A stretch of DNA of 64,000 nt from Plasmodium coatneyi (Eukaryota; Apicomplexa; Aconoidasida; Haemosporida; Plasmodiidae): assembly GCF_001680005.1 (NCBI RefSeq), contig NC_033564.1, positions 310,001 to 374,000 on the forward strand, written 5' to 3'. Both the position numbers and the translations under genes were made by a program. Positions 1-11,300 of the stretch are shown piece after piece. The notes beneath the pieces are model-generated. The model did not search any database. It had not been told where the DNA came from and worked only from the letters and a program-made list of their open reading frames with translations. How positions within the stretch are numbered: the stretch's first letter is position 1; each line of letters starts with the position of its first letter.

Positions 1-363
1 AAAGGGGGAGAAGATCGTAAAGTGTGTTGCCCGGTTGTCACATAAAAAAAAAAAAAAAATGAAATAAATGAAATGTGCATAAAGTTGGGGGCGCACGGGA
101 GAAGAAACGCCACGTTTTGAAAATAGGTCAGTGTGGGGACCTAAAATGAAACGCCAGGAAAGATGCGCACATGGTGGCTAGCTGCCTACCAATTCAATAT
201 GGGAGGGAATAAACTGCTAAGGTGAGTCACGCCACAGTGGGGAAAGGAAAAACGGGGCAATCCTGCACGTCTTCCAACGGGGGTGGTACAACGAACGGAT
301 CACCAAAAGGGGGGCCTCAACGGGGTGTGCGCCAAATGAAACCCTCCCATGAGCTGTTCCCTC
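1..363. other. Intergenic, 3' flank of the coiled-coil gene
   Basis: No gene is supported here. The stretch holds an A-rich run near position 42-58 and otherwise ordinary spacer. It lies just downstream of the stop codon of the minus-strand gene that ends at 364, so part of it should be that gene's 3' UTR. Confidence 0.6.
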
Positions 364-3300
364 TCAGTTGGCAAGCCACTCGAGCAGCACCCCAATCAAC
401 TTGGCATACGCCTCATCCGTGGTGACCAAGCCACGCAACTTGTTCTCAATGACGACGAGCTTCCTCCTGTAAGAGGCGCAGCTCTTCCGCAGAGTTTCAT
501 AGGGCTTCTTCGAGTTGTACAAAGAGCCACCATTTTTTACTGCGTTTTGAAATTTTAGCAATTCCTGGAACCGCTGCTTCTTTTCACAATTTTGAATCTT
601 CAGTATCCCCTCGTAGATGTCACACAGTCTGTTCAGATTTAGGAGGTGTGTCTTCTCTTGTTGTGTCTGGTTCGTGAGTTCTTCATACGAGTGGATCAGC
701 TCGGTTAAGTAGTTACAAAGGGACACCTTTTTTCCTTTAAATTCCTTGACATTTTTTTTAGCAAAAGAAATTTCGTGCTTTATTTTAAAGGAGACATTAA
801 CTCCGTTGTCAATATTTTTTTGGAAAGCTTCTTTCTTATTGTCCAGTTCGTTTCTCTTGTTTAGTGCCTGTTTGATATTCGCGAGGAGAATATTTTGTTG
901 TTTTTTTGCATTTTCTATGAGATCATTTTTCGCCTGTATGTTTTTCTTCAAAAGGAGGATGTCCTTATTCTCCGTGTATTCTTTGATAACCCCTTGTAGC
1001 TTTTTTTTTTGTTCAATTTTGTTTTCCAAAAGGAGAATTTTATTTTCATAATTTAGGAGGTCTTGTTGGTATTTTTCCTTTTCACATTTTAACGAGTTTA
1101 TATCATTTTTTAAGTTTTCCTTTTTCCGCTTATATTCTTCAGCTTTGATATTTTTCTTCTCACTCCACTTCAGCATGTCGTCTTCCATTTTGTCGATCTC
1201 CCCCAGCGTGTCAGAATTTTTGGAGGCGAACTTTTCCAGCTGTAAGCGTATATACATAATATTTTTATTTATTTTTTTAAGTCCATTTTGTGCGTTTTTA
1301 AAATTTTCCTGTAATTCGCATTTCTTCTGATTCAGAATGAGTCTTAAGTCTCTCCCCCTGAGCATTTCTTCGTTCATTTTTTGGTTTTCATTTTGTATTT
1401 TTATCATTTCCGATTGTTTCAAAAACCAGTCTTTTTCCAAATGTCTGCTTTGCTTTAATACATCCCTTATCTGTTTGTTTAGCTTTTCTATTTTTATGTT
1501 TAATGTGAGAGGCATTCCATGGTCATCACAGTTTTTTCTATTCTTCTTGTCAAATTCCTCGTTCAGTCTGTCTACCTCGAGTTGCTTATTTTCAATCAAG
1601 TAATGATTCTTCTTTATCACAAGATCATAGTTACTTAGCAGTTCATGCTTTTGCTCAAATTCTTCATTTAATTTTTTTACCTTTTCTTGCACATTTTCAA
1701 TTTTTGTACTTTCCAAAATTTGTTGTATCTTAATTCGGATAATACCATTTTTGTAATTTTCAATTTCGTTTTCCTTTCTTGTTATATTTTCCTTCACGCT
1801 GGCTAAATCGTTTTTCAATTTGGCGGAAAAATGACTCACTTTAATTTCTTCTGTATACATGTTTATTATTTTGTCGATATTTTTGTTAATGTCATTTTTT
1901 ACTATCTTTATTTTGTTCTCCCTGTTTCGAATGTCTTTTTTTAGTTTTCCTATTTCATCGTTCATTTGTACAGACTTGTTTCGCTCATTTTGTATGTCCA
2001 CTTTGACCTCTTCAATTTGCTTCACAACGGTGTGTACCTCCTGTTGGATCTTTTCTTTCCCCTCTATTGTTCGTTCTGTCTCCTTTTTCAGTGCCCCAAG
2101 TTCGGACTGAATTTTTTCCTTTTTCTCCTTTTCCGTTGTAAGTTCCTTTGTTAAAACATCCTTTTGTATTTCCATATCGTATATGGTTGACTTCAGCTCC
2201 ATCAGTTTTGTGTTCATTTCTTCAATCGCTTCATCCCTCTGTTTCATTTTGCTGATCGAATCGTTTAGATCATTCAGCATGTCCTGCCTCCCCTTCTTTA
2301 ACTGTGCATACTCTTCCTTCTCCTCCCTTATCAGTCTTTCCAAATTTTTACATTCCGTCCGTTCATTCCTTTCTATGTCCTTCTTCGTATCAATGTCGTT
2401 TTGTATTTCGTTCAAATCGTGGTTCATTTTGTTCAGAATATTTTCCTTCTTCTGTATGGCTGACTGGGTTATTACCAGGGGGGCCTCTCCCTCACACGCA
2501 CTTCCCTCCAAGGAAGGCGCTCCCTCTCCACTTCTCACCTTCCCCTGCCGCTTCTGCCGCACCGCACCCAACACATTTTCACTAATGCGCGTGTTGGCAT
2601 TCACCAAATCGAAATACCTCCTCAGATTGTTCAGTTCGAGAAGGCTATTATTAAACTTGCTAAAAACATCAGATTGGTAATTCAGCTCTTTCTTCAAATT
2701 TGCCATTTGTTTGTTGTAATTTTTTTTCAATTCGATTTGCTTTCCAAGTTGCTTCTCCCTCTCATTTTTCATATACTTTATCGCTTCACTTAATTCTTCT
2801 TCCTTTTTATTTAAAAAGTCGTTTTCTTTGTTCACTCGAAACAGTTCTACTCCTGCGTTTTTTACGTCTTCCTCTAGTTTATTCCTTTCGTGCTGCCTCA
2901 CCCTTAGCTTTTCCTCCAAAATTTGTTTTTTCTTTTTTAGCTGTTCGTGTAGGATGTCTTTCAGGTGTTCCAGCTTTTCGCTTCCCGGTTGGTCAAGCAT
3001 TGTACTTGTTCCGTTTGTCTGTCTTTCTACTCTCTTTTTACTTGACCACTTCTTCTGTTTAAACTTTTTCTTTACTTCTTTCCCCCCCGAGGGGGTCACA
3101 TTGACGTAGCCCGTTCGTTCATAGCCATTTTCATCGCTGGGCTGATCGGATGAATGGTCTCCCTTTGTGAAAGCACTACCTGTTTTGCTGCCCCCAATGG
3201 GTTCATCCCCCTTACGCAGTACTTCACGCTTCCCTCCGTCTATTTTTTCCATTAGGATGTGCACATCCTTACTTGGGATGTCATCCCCCTTGGAGTGAGC

Positions 3301-3531
3301 ACCCACCCTTTTGAACACCTCTCCAATTGCTTCCCCCTCCCCGGCGCGCACCCTACTTTTGCCAACGGAGGAATCTACAGTGATATTACTACACACTGTA
3401 TTCAATTCGAACGAAGTCTCGTCAATCCATTTTTTATTTTCGCTACACGAAGGATCATAGTTCGTCTCACTACTCCTAACTTTCTTATCCTTATATTTTT
3501 TTCCTTTTTGTTCTCTTTGCACATTCTTCAT
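364..3531 (-). CDS. Long coiled-coil protein, function unknown
   Basis: Single-exon gene of 1055 aa, read from ATG at 3531 to TGA at 364. Residues 1 to about 185 are charged and low in hydrophobics, with short polar runs, and look disordered. From about 185 to about 1000 the protein is almost continuous heptad-type sequence rich in K, E, N, L and I, with no transmembrane segment or signal peptide. The last 50 residues are basic and less regular, ending LLEWLAN. No ATPase, kinesin or SMC hinge motif is visible, so this is a structural rod protein, not a recognised motor. Such proteins in Plasmodium serve in axoneme, basal body, kinetochore or pellicle; the sequence does not decide between them. 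By synteny it should be the neighbour of pescadillo on P. falciparum chromosome 11 (recalled order, not searched). The gene call is firm, the function is open. Confidence 0.85.
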   Translation of the reverse strand: MKNVQREQKGKKYKDKKVRSSETNYDPSCSENKKWIDETSFELNTVCSNITVDSSVGKSRVRAGEGEAIGEVFKRVGAHSKGDDIPSKDVHILMEKIDGGKREVLRKGDEPIGGSKTGSAFTKGDHSSDQPSDENGYERTGYVNVTPSGGKEVKKKFKQKKWSSKKRVERQTNGTSTMLDQPGSEKLEHLKDILHEQLKKKKQILEEKLRVRQHERNKLEEDVKNAGVELFRVNKENDFLNKKEEELSEAIKYMKNEREKQLGKQIELKKNYNKQMANLKKELNYQSDVFSKFNNSLLELNNLRRYFDLVNANTRISENVLGAVRQKRQGKVRSGEGAPSLEGSACEGEAPLVITQSAIQKKENILNKMNHDLNEIQNDIDTKKDIERNERTECKNLERLIREEKEEYAQLKKGRQDMLNDLNDSISKMKQRDEAIEEMNTKLMELKSTIYDMEIQKDVLTKELTTEKEKKEKIQSELGALKKETERTIEGKEKIQQEVHTVVKQIEEVKVDIQNERNKSVQMNDEIGKLKKDIRNRENKIKIVKNDINKNIDKIINMYTEEIKVSHFSAKLKNDLASVKENITRKENEIENYKNGIIRIKIQQILESTKIENVQEKVKKLNEEFEQKHELLSNYDLVIKKNHYLIENKQLEVDRLNEEFDKKNRKNCDDHGMPLTLNIKIEKLNKQIRDVLKQSRHLEKDWFLKQSEMIKIQNENQKMNEEMLRGRDLRLILNQKKCELQENFKNAQNGLKKINKNIMYIRLQLEKFASKNSDTLGEIDKMEDDMLKWSEKKNIKAEEYKRKKENLKNDINSLKCEKEKYQQDLLNYENKILLLENKIEQKKKLQGVIKEYTENKDILLLKKNIQAKNDLIENAKKQQNILLANIKQALNKRNELDNKKEAFQKNIDNGVNVSFKIKHEISFAKKNVKEFKGKKVSLCNYLTELIHSYEELTNQTQQEKTHLLNLNRLCDIYEGILKIQNCEKKQRFQELLKFQNAVKNGGSLYNSKKPYETLRKSCASYRRKLVVIENKLRGLVTTDEAYAKLIGVLLEWLAN

Positions 3532-5475
3532 TTTTCAACATGAAAAAATCGTCCGTACGAACCATATTTGTCTATCTCCCCTTCGCGAAAAAAAAAAAAA
3601 AAAAAAAAAAGCCTCCACAATGTAAATTGGGGGGGGAAAAAAAAGAAAAGTGCCAATAATGGAGAAAATTCCTACCCCTTTGCAGATGTTCTATAGACCC
3701 TCTATTGTTCACCCCTTTTTTCTTTTTTTTTTTGCATATCCGAGACTTAACATTGGAACCCACTTTATCGCAACAGCGACACGGGGTATTCCTCTCTGGA
3801 GAAAACGCTCCAGGGGAAAGGTCCCGTTATTTGCATGCGCAAGGGGGGGGAAAATTGCCCTACCCTCTTTGGGGCCACATTGAGCCTCCGCATAAAGGTA
3901 GACAAAAAAAAAAAAAAAAAAAAAAACCAAAGAGGAGGCAAGGGCGAACTATGATAAGCGACCGCGCATTCGCGCAGCAGCAAATTCTCCCACTGTTCCA
4001 CCCGAAAAAATTTACCGACGCGTCCACTCAAAACGGAAAAAGGCAGAAAGAGAGATGCTCCCAAATGAACCCCATTCTTATCGAACAAAAAAAATATATA
4101 TATCACCCAGGTGGGCTGACATTAATTGTGTAAAAAATGGCATTTCGCAGATCCCCTTTTTCTGCTGTCCATTATTTGCTTCCTGATCTCTTGCTGCGCG
4201 GACAGCAGCGCACGGCGCAGGTGCTCCCTCCCGCTGGAAAATGGGTAAACTGTTAAAGGTCGCAAAAGTTCCCCTACTTTAGCTCTACAGACGATGCAAA
4301 GAAAGGTTACAAGAAGGGGAGCCTCCGTACGAAGATAAGGCACTCCTTTGGGGTTCCGAACACAAAGAAAAGTTTTTTTTTTTGGGATGAAATTACCACT
4401 AGACCTTAAAGCAGAGCAGGTAGGGAAAAACCAAATGTGCGCATTCGCATGTGGTAATGTTCCTATTTTTTCATGTCGAGAAAATTGACTCAGTGATTAT
4501 TGACTGGTCACGGGGATGCGCGGGGGGAATGAGCCCCCACACGGTGAGCCTTTTCATCTCTAGTTCCCCCGCCCATTTTACGCTTTTACCAACAACAAAA
4601 TGAGAACAGGAATGTTCTACCGGCATATGCAAACAGGTCCATTCAGGTGCGTCCAATGTGGTGGCGTAAATAATCGCCAAATAAAAGGGGAACATCATCC
4701 CTATTGATACGCGAATATTATTATCTTCAAAAGCTACATCATCTTAACATGGGAAAGGCGAATTAAAAACTCCTAAAAAGTTAAGTTCACATGGCGGTTA
4801 TTGTGGGTAAGATTAAAAAAAAATACTGTTGCCACGGGATTAGTGCGCCGCTTGGATATCCTCCAAATGGGGGTGTAAACGGGGCCATGCATTTTCAACG
4901 CACTGCTTTTCCATGCGCTGCAAAATGTATGACGCGCTGGGTGACTAAAAAAACCACTGCCGACGTGACAGTTTCCTCGCGAAAAATAAAAACGCCGAAC
5001 ATATTTTATTCACCGAAAGGATTGTTAGCGCGTTATGCATACAGGAACCAACGGAGCAGGGGGGAACCGCAAAAAATATTGTGAGAACCAAACCATTAGC
5101 AGTGCATATGTAATTGTAGAAAGAATCGGGAAAAAAAAAAAAAAAAAAAAAATTGCCTGATCTGCGCTAAGTAGCAATCTTTCCATTAATCCACAAATGT
5201 ACCATTCCGTATGTTTTAAAAAATTCCCGCTCAGTTAATGAAACGTTGCTAGCGGTTTGTTTGTTCGTTTATTCATTTATTTTTCCATTCCTGTTGTATC
5301 ACATTTTGTACTCTTTCATTTTTGTTTTTCCCCTTTTGGAGCATCCTCCAGCGCGGTTGCCGTTGGTTAGTGACCAATCGAGGGGTAAATACCAGCCTAT
5401 CCCCGCATTGTAAACGCGTAGGACCCACGTAACCACTGCATCTTTTGCAATTCGCCAAACCTGCAGCTGCCCAAA
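3532..5475. other. Divergent intergenic region between coiled-coil gene (-) and pescadillo (+)
   Basis: Both flanking genes are transcribed away from this 1.9-kb stretch, so it should contain two promoters and 5' UTRs. It holds A-runs at 3588-3610, about 3904-3926 and about 5130-5151. Short open frames here are interrupted by homopolymers and show no recognisable protein. Confidence 0.6.
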
Positions 5476-7278
5476 ATGCATATCCACAAGCTGCGCAAGA
5501 AGGTAAAGAAGAAGAAGGAGGGAAAGTACTTCACCAGGAAGAGTATAGTAAAGAAGCTATACCTGAAGGAAAAGGAGTTCCGGAAGCTTTGTATTTTTAA
5601 GGGAATCTACCCCAAAGATTTTAAGGAAATCCCATTGAAATTCCGAAACAAGTTCTACAGGCAAAAGGTATTCTACTCCAAAAATGACTTCAAGAAATTG
5701 GCCCATGAAAAAATTATCCAAGATTTTCGAAAAATCACAGCATATTTGAAAAAGTATAAAAAATATAAACTAGCATTAGAGGATAAGGAAAAATGTAAAA
5801 ACTTAATAAAAAATTTCCCCAAGTATAAATTAGACCATATAATTAAGGAAAGGTTCCCTGTATTTTCCTACGCAATAGAAGAATTAGACGATGCTCTAAG
5901 TGCAGTAGTCGCTTATTCGTTACTTCCTTCCAACGAGAAGGTCGGAATTATGAACCGATTTGTTACCAACTGTGAAGTCCTAAAGAATCACTTTCATCAC
6001 TACGTTTACAAAACGAACAGAATAAAAAAAGGGTTTATAACTGTAAAGGGATACTACCTACAGGCAGAAATTTTACAGAAAAAAGTTACCTGGCTTATCC
6101 CCCATACATTTACGCCTTACTTAGACAACACCATAGACTTTTCCATCATCACCAATTTTATCGAGTACTACATCTGTCTGCTCAAATTTGTCCTCTTCAA
6201 ACTTTACAAAATGCACAATATGACATACCCCCCTGAGCAGAGCGAACTGCTGAAAAATGAAAAACTCAAACACCTTTCATACGATGAGTATTTAATTTCG
6301 CTCTGCAAGGAGAGGTTCCCTAGTCAGCACACACTGGATAGCGGTCTTGTAGCAGACGCCCACCCTGTGGAAACTGCACCAGAGGAGGGTGCCCCCCAAG
6401 TAGGAGAACAAAGCCAAAGTGAAAACCACCACGAAGAAGAAGAAATAAAACACGACATAGATGAACAAAATGATACCCTCAAGGATCTGTTCAAAAATCA
6501 AGTATATTATATCCACACGGACATGCCGCTCGAGATACTCTCCCTCATTATCCTCTCCTGTGGAGGTGCGGTCGGATGGAATTCCCCCTATTCGCCTTAT
6601 CATCTGGGGGATGACAAAATCACGCACGAAATATTAGAACCCTATGGAGAAGGAAAACAAATAGAGCAGCAAAAAATTGAAAGGATGTATGTACAACCAC
6701 AATACATATTCGATTGCCTGAACAGGAAGAAAATCCTTCCATGTAGTGACTACTCCGTGGATGTGAAAAATTTACCTGTGCACCTCTCTCCATTCATTGA
6801 AGACGATAACTTTAAAAATTTCGTGAAAAAGGAGGAATACACGATTAACAAACTGTTGAATGAAGAGGCAGAGAAAAATGGCCAAAACAGTGACGCAGAG
6901 GAGACAAAAGAATATGAACACGGTCAGGAAAATAAAGACGAGGAATTCCTCAAATCAGACGATGAAGTAAGTAAGGAAAAACTGCAACTACTTAGAAATG
7001 CATGCTTAAATAACCAGATGGAGTTGGAAGATGAAGACAATTACGTTCCAATCGGGGAAACCATCACGAATGGTGCGCACAATGCCAAGGAGGTGCATTC
7101 AGAACAAACGAGGGAAAATATACAGAGACATAAAATCGCCCTCAGTAAAAAGAAGCGAAAGTTGTACACAAGAATTGAAAGAGCCGAAAAGAAACAAAAA
7201 ATGGCCATCAACAAGTTTATTAATAAAGCAAAAGCGAAGAAACTAACTGGGGGGTCGAAAAAAAAAAACAAAAATTGA
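5476..7278 (+). CDS. PES: Pescadillo homolog, 60S ribosome biogenesis factor
   Basis: Single exon, 600 aa. Pescadillo (yeast Nop7) forms the PeBoW complex with BOP1/Erb1 and WDR12/Ytm1 in the nucleolus and is needed for processing of the large-subunit pre-rRNA. The N-terminal half (about residues 10-260) carries the family signature: a FRKLCIFKGIYP block near 35-47, a KLDHIIKERFP block near 115, and a region ending near TYPPEQ (about 255) that matches the human and yeast proteins in order. A BRCT domain lies at about 335-425 (from the VYYIHTDMPLEI strand, through a GGAVGW turn, to the YVQPQYIFDCL helix). The region 290-335 and the tail from 450 are acidic, and the last 60 residues are strongly basic, as expected for a nucleolar protein. 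Length fits the family (about 590-600 aa). ATG at 5476 is the first in-frame start and precedes the conserved N terminus directly. Confidence 0.95.
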   Translation: MHIHKLRKKVKKKKEGKYFTRKSIVKKLYLKEKEFRKLCIFKGIYPKDFKEIPLKFRNKFYRQKVFYSKNDFKKLAHEKIIQDFRKITAYLKKYKKYKLALEDKEKCKNLIKNFPKYKLDHIIKERFPVFSYAIEELDDALSAVVAYSLLPSNEKVGIMNRFVTNCEVLKNHFHHYVYKTNRIKKGFITVKGYYLQAEILQKKVTWLIPHTFTPYLDNTIDFSIITNFIEYYICLLKFVLFKLYKMHNMTYPPEQSELLKNEKLKHLSYDEYLISLCKERFPSQHTLDSGLVADAHPVETAPEEGAPQVGEQSQSENHHEEEEIKHDIDEQNDTLKDLFKNQVYYIHTDMPLEILSLIILSCGGAVGWNSPYSPYHLGDDKITHEILEPYGEGKQIEQQKIERMYVQPQYIFDCLNRKKILPCSDYSVDVKNLPVHLSPFIEDDNFKNFVKKEEYTINKLLNEEAEKNGQNSDAEETKEYEHGQENKDEEFLKSDDEVSKEKLQLLRNACLNNQMELEDEDNYVPIGETITNGAHNAKEVHSEQTRENIQRHKIALSKKKRKLYTRIERAEKKQKMAINKFINKAKAKKLTGGSKKKNKN

Positions 7279-8379
7279 AGCGGTGCACGGAGGGGGCCAT
7301 ATAATTAATGGGGCAATTGGCCCACGTAGCCACCGCACAGTTGGTGAGTAATACCTCTATTTCGATAAACCGTGCAAAGGGAAGTCTTCCCGAGGATATG
7401 CTTCCCGTTGAGCATGTGCTTATCAGTGTTTGTATCTGGGGTGGGCTTATAACGTGCGAAGAGCGGCGCCTATTTATCGGGGAAGAAGATGCTTCCACTT
7501 GCTTACACAAGACGTACTTATATGTATGCACGTACTTGTGTATCCCATTTTGTACGGCCCCTAACGAGTTTGCAGCGAAAAGCTGATCTGTAGATCCAGT
7601 AGATAATTAATAACATAAGAATCTCATGCATGGGCATACACAAGTACCTCTCCTTAGTGGCGCACAGTAACTGCGCTTTAAAGAAGACATAATCTTATCA
7701 CAATGGACGAAGGGAAGCTCTACAAACGGTTCACCTTTTTGAGGGCATCCTGATATAGGTGAAGCTTATTTGACCTGCAAAATGTGCACCTCCACGTGTT
7801 GCTTCTCAAGTGTACACTTTTGCGTCCACCCCTCTGTCACCTTTTTTTTAACTTAAAAAACACTTTCCATTTTTATCACAATTTGCTCCCCAAACGGTGC
7901 CTACTTTAAGGCAAAAATATACCCATATGTGTGTGACCCCACGTGTGGGTCATAAAAACGAACACGGAGTATTAATCTGTCTGCCCAATGGGCCGTTTCT
8001 CCTTCCCTCCTAAAGCATGATGGGGAAAGTGCACGCCCAAGTAAACTGTTATGTTAACGTAGCTGGAACTTAAAAAGGGATTTGTTTAAAGGTACATACA
8101 ACATAACAGTTGGCGCGTGCGCCACGCGTGTACAAATCTGTGTATGCACGGATGATGATACAAAACATTTGCACAAAAAAAAAAATGTTAAAAAAAAAAA
8201 GCAAAATTATCCAAAATGTTCTATGGACAATAGTGCTATTGTGGTAGGCACAAAACAATGGCGCAACCTTGGAGTTAAAAAAAAGAAAAAAAAAGCTACC
8301 AATGCAAATGCAGAGGCGCATGTAAATACACACACATGCCCCTTTCGGACGTTGCTTGACCACTTGGTCGCTTCCCCCC
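7279..8379. other. Convergent intergenic region, pescadillo (+) / ApiAP2 (-)
   Basis: About 1.1 kb of spacer that should hold the two 3' UTRs. Open frames at 7308-7586 (+) and 7220-7531 (-) overlap each other and resemble nothing; I read them as chance. A-rich runs occur near 8175-8200 and 8277-8294. Confidence 0.6.
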
Positions 8380-11300
8380 CTAAGATGAAATTTTCTGGTC
8401 GTCCGTGACGGCCTCCAAAAAGTTGCTCACCGTGTGCGAATCAATCGCAGGAAATTGCAAATTGCGGATGTACTTGTTTGGCAACCCAATCGAGTTGGAC
8501 AGCACCCTGGAGGAGTTCACGGACTCCTTGCTGTTGTTGCTGTGGTTCCTGTTGTTGCTGTTGTTCATGGTGTTGTTGTTCTCTGCCCCGCTGCCATAGG
8601 AATCTACTAGCGAATTCGAGGGGAACTTCCCACTACCGTTGAGGGCGCTTCTCCTGGAGGGGCCTTTCCCATCATTATTATTATTACTGTCATCTGGGGC
8701 CACGCCATTCAAACTTGAACGCAGAAGATCCATGGAGTTAAACACATCATTATCGTCCTTCGTACACTCGATGAAGAAGTCCATATTGTCGTCCAAATTG
8801 TTTCCTTCGCCGACCCCCACCCCAGCTGTAGCAACATTACCTCCTCCCCCACTGTTGCCATTATTCCCACTGGACATGCTTAACTTATTCACCTTCTTCC
8901 CACCCCCACCAGATAAAACATGCGAATCGTCAAAACCGTTCAGATTGTTCAGACCGTTCAGACCGTTCAGATGGTTCAAGTCGCCCAAATCGTTCAGCTC
9001 ACTCGAAATGTCTGCCGCCAGTTTGTCGCTAATTAAGCATCCCTCCTCGTCGTCATTCGAATACATCAGACTGCTGTCCTCATTCAATTTGTTTTCCTTC
9101 CCGTACGATATGGACTCCTCACTGTTGGAATTTATTGAATGGTTGTTATTCCCCTTTGGCAAACCTTTAACATTATTTTTCACCAAATTGCCGTTAACAT
9201 CGTGGTGTCGTTGCGGCTGTTGTTGCGCCTGTTCTTGCTGGTGGTGGTAATTATTAGATTTCTTCTTCCCCTTCTTCACCTCTGCGTTCTTCAAATCGGT
9301 GTGGTGTCTGTATTCCTTTTCCCACTCGGTTCTTTTCAAAATAGACAACTTCCTGGCCTCGTTGTATCCGTACTTGCTCACACTGAAGCTCGTAAAGAGC
9401 CTCTTATTATTCGCTATCTGAAAGTACGCATTCCACTTACCAACTCCTCTTGGCGACTTGGAAAAATAAACTCCCTTCACTTTGTCATCATTTGGGTTCA
9501 CACCAACAGGCATTTCATACTTCAATTTCCCCATTCCATAGTTCGTTGCTTGCACTGGCGCGATGGTAGAGGAACTTTTCAAATTTTTCATATTCTTACT
9601 TCCACCATTGGGGGTATTCATTCCAACTGTCTTTCCATTTTCATTCTTACTATGTTTGTAGGGACTCATCCCTCCGTGCACCCCACCTGCAGAGATACCA
9701 CTACCTAACCCAGCAGCTACAGACGACCCTCCCTCCATTTTGCCACTACCCAACAATAGCTCACTACTATTATCGTTATTGCTTAGTGATAACTCCGACT
9801 CATTGGCACTCATCTTTGAATTATAATCTGCACTGAAATCGTAGCTGCTTTTCTTCTGTAGTCCGTTCGCCGTCGTGGTGCTCGTGCCATTATTGTTATT
9901 ACCAATGCTGTTGTTGTGGTGACCGCTTCCATTCTCCCGCAGGTTACTGTCATTTCCATGGTTCCCGTTCTGGCTGTTCATAAGGAGGCTCCCTGGATGA
10001 CGCAGCGAATTCTCCATATATCCACTGGAGGAAGTATTTGTGTTCATTATAAAGTCGTACAATGCGCTGGGGTTTATGTGGTGGTGTCGGAGAGAAGGAT
10101 GATGCAGAGGGTAGTTTTGATGTTGAAAAATGTCAGAATCGCGCTCTCTTTCGCGGTCACGACCGTTCCCATTTTTGTACGGTGAGGACGATCCAGCTGC
10201 AGCTGCAGATGCACCTCCGTTGGTTCCCTTCTTGCCCAAAATTTCCTGAGACAGATTCAACATATCCTTGTAGTTTTTCATGTTATTCTTGTTGGCCACG
10301 CTTCTTCTCGTATTCATGTGCGGGCCGCCGTTCTCCTCCACGGAGTAGTCGTTGGAATCCTTCTTCAAGAAGTCTATAACCCCAAGCAGGCTGTTGCCGC
10401 TGCTTCCGGGCAGGCTACCTTCCCCTACAACACCGTTAACGTTTCCAACGCCACCCTTCTTTTCCTCCAACAAATTAAACTTCAACTTCTTCAGCAAATT
10501 CGTGTTACTTAGGAGGTAGTTCAGGTCATAGCTACCCACACCTGTGGAGTTTCCCCCCAAATCTGTGACCCCGCTTGCATTCCCCACCGCACCCCCTACA
10601 CTGGTTCCGCTACATTTCTGCATAGAGTGATAATTCTGATGATGGTGCGCACCAGACGTGTCCCTCAACTTTCTCTTCCTCATTATACTCTGAAAACTGT
10701 TCGATGAAAAATTGGCGTTACCATCACATCCGCTTAGGATGCCTCCTTTGTTGCCGCTTCGTCCGTATTTCGTATAGTACTCCCTCTCGTCAAAGTTGTC
10801 CTCGTCACTAAGTTTGTACTCCTGGAGAAATTTGTTCACGTCCTTCTCATGAGAGAATACGTGGTTGGGTCCATTATCCTGCAGGAGGAGGACGAAGTGG
10901 AAAAAAAAATAAAAAATAAAATGATGCTTGTCATAACAATGAATCATTTACTAGCTACGCATGACACAGAAAAATGAGCACCCACTAGTTGCTATGCACC
11001 TATCACAAGAACGTCCCCATTGTGCAACACATTATGAGATGAAACTCACCTCCCATCTGCCGGATCCGCACAAATGCGCGCAGAGACAGCGCAAAAAGCT
11101 CAAGTCACTGGAGGTCAAGTCTCCATCCTTCAATTTGTTCTTCTCTGCACCGCCTCCCTTTTGCATATTTGCATACTCCGCCAAAAACGATTTAAAATGC
11201 AAATAGGCATTCACATTAGCGTTACCGACGTCGTTCACACTGGACTGGCTGCATGTACTATACATATTTTCACTCTCCTTCGAATTGAGCTTGCTCAGAT

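Noticed and set aside
7220..7586. Overlapping small ORFs on both strands after pescadillo
   Set aside because: They overlap each other, have no conserved pattern and lie between two convergent 3' ends.
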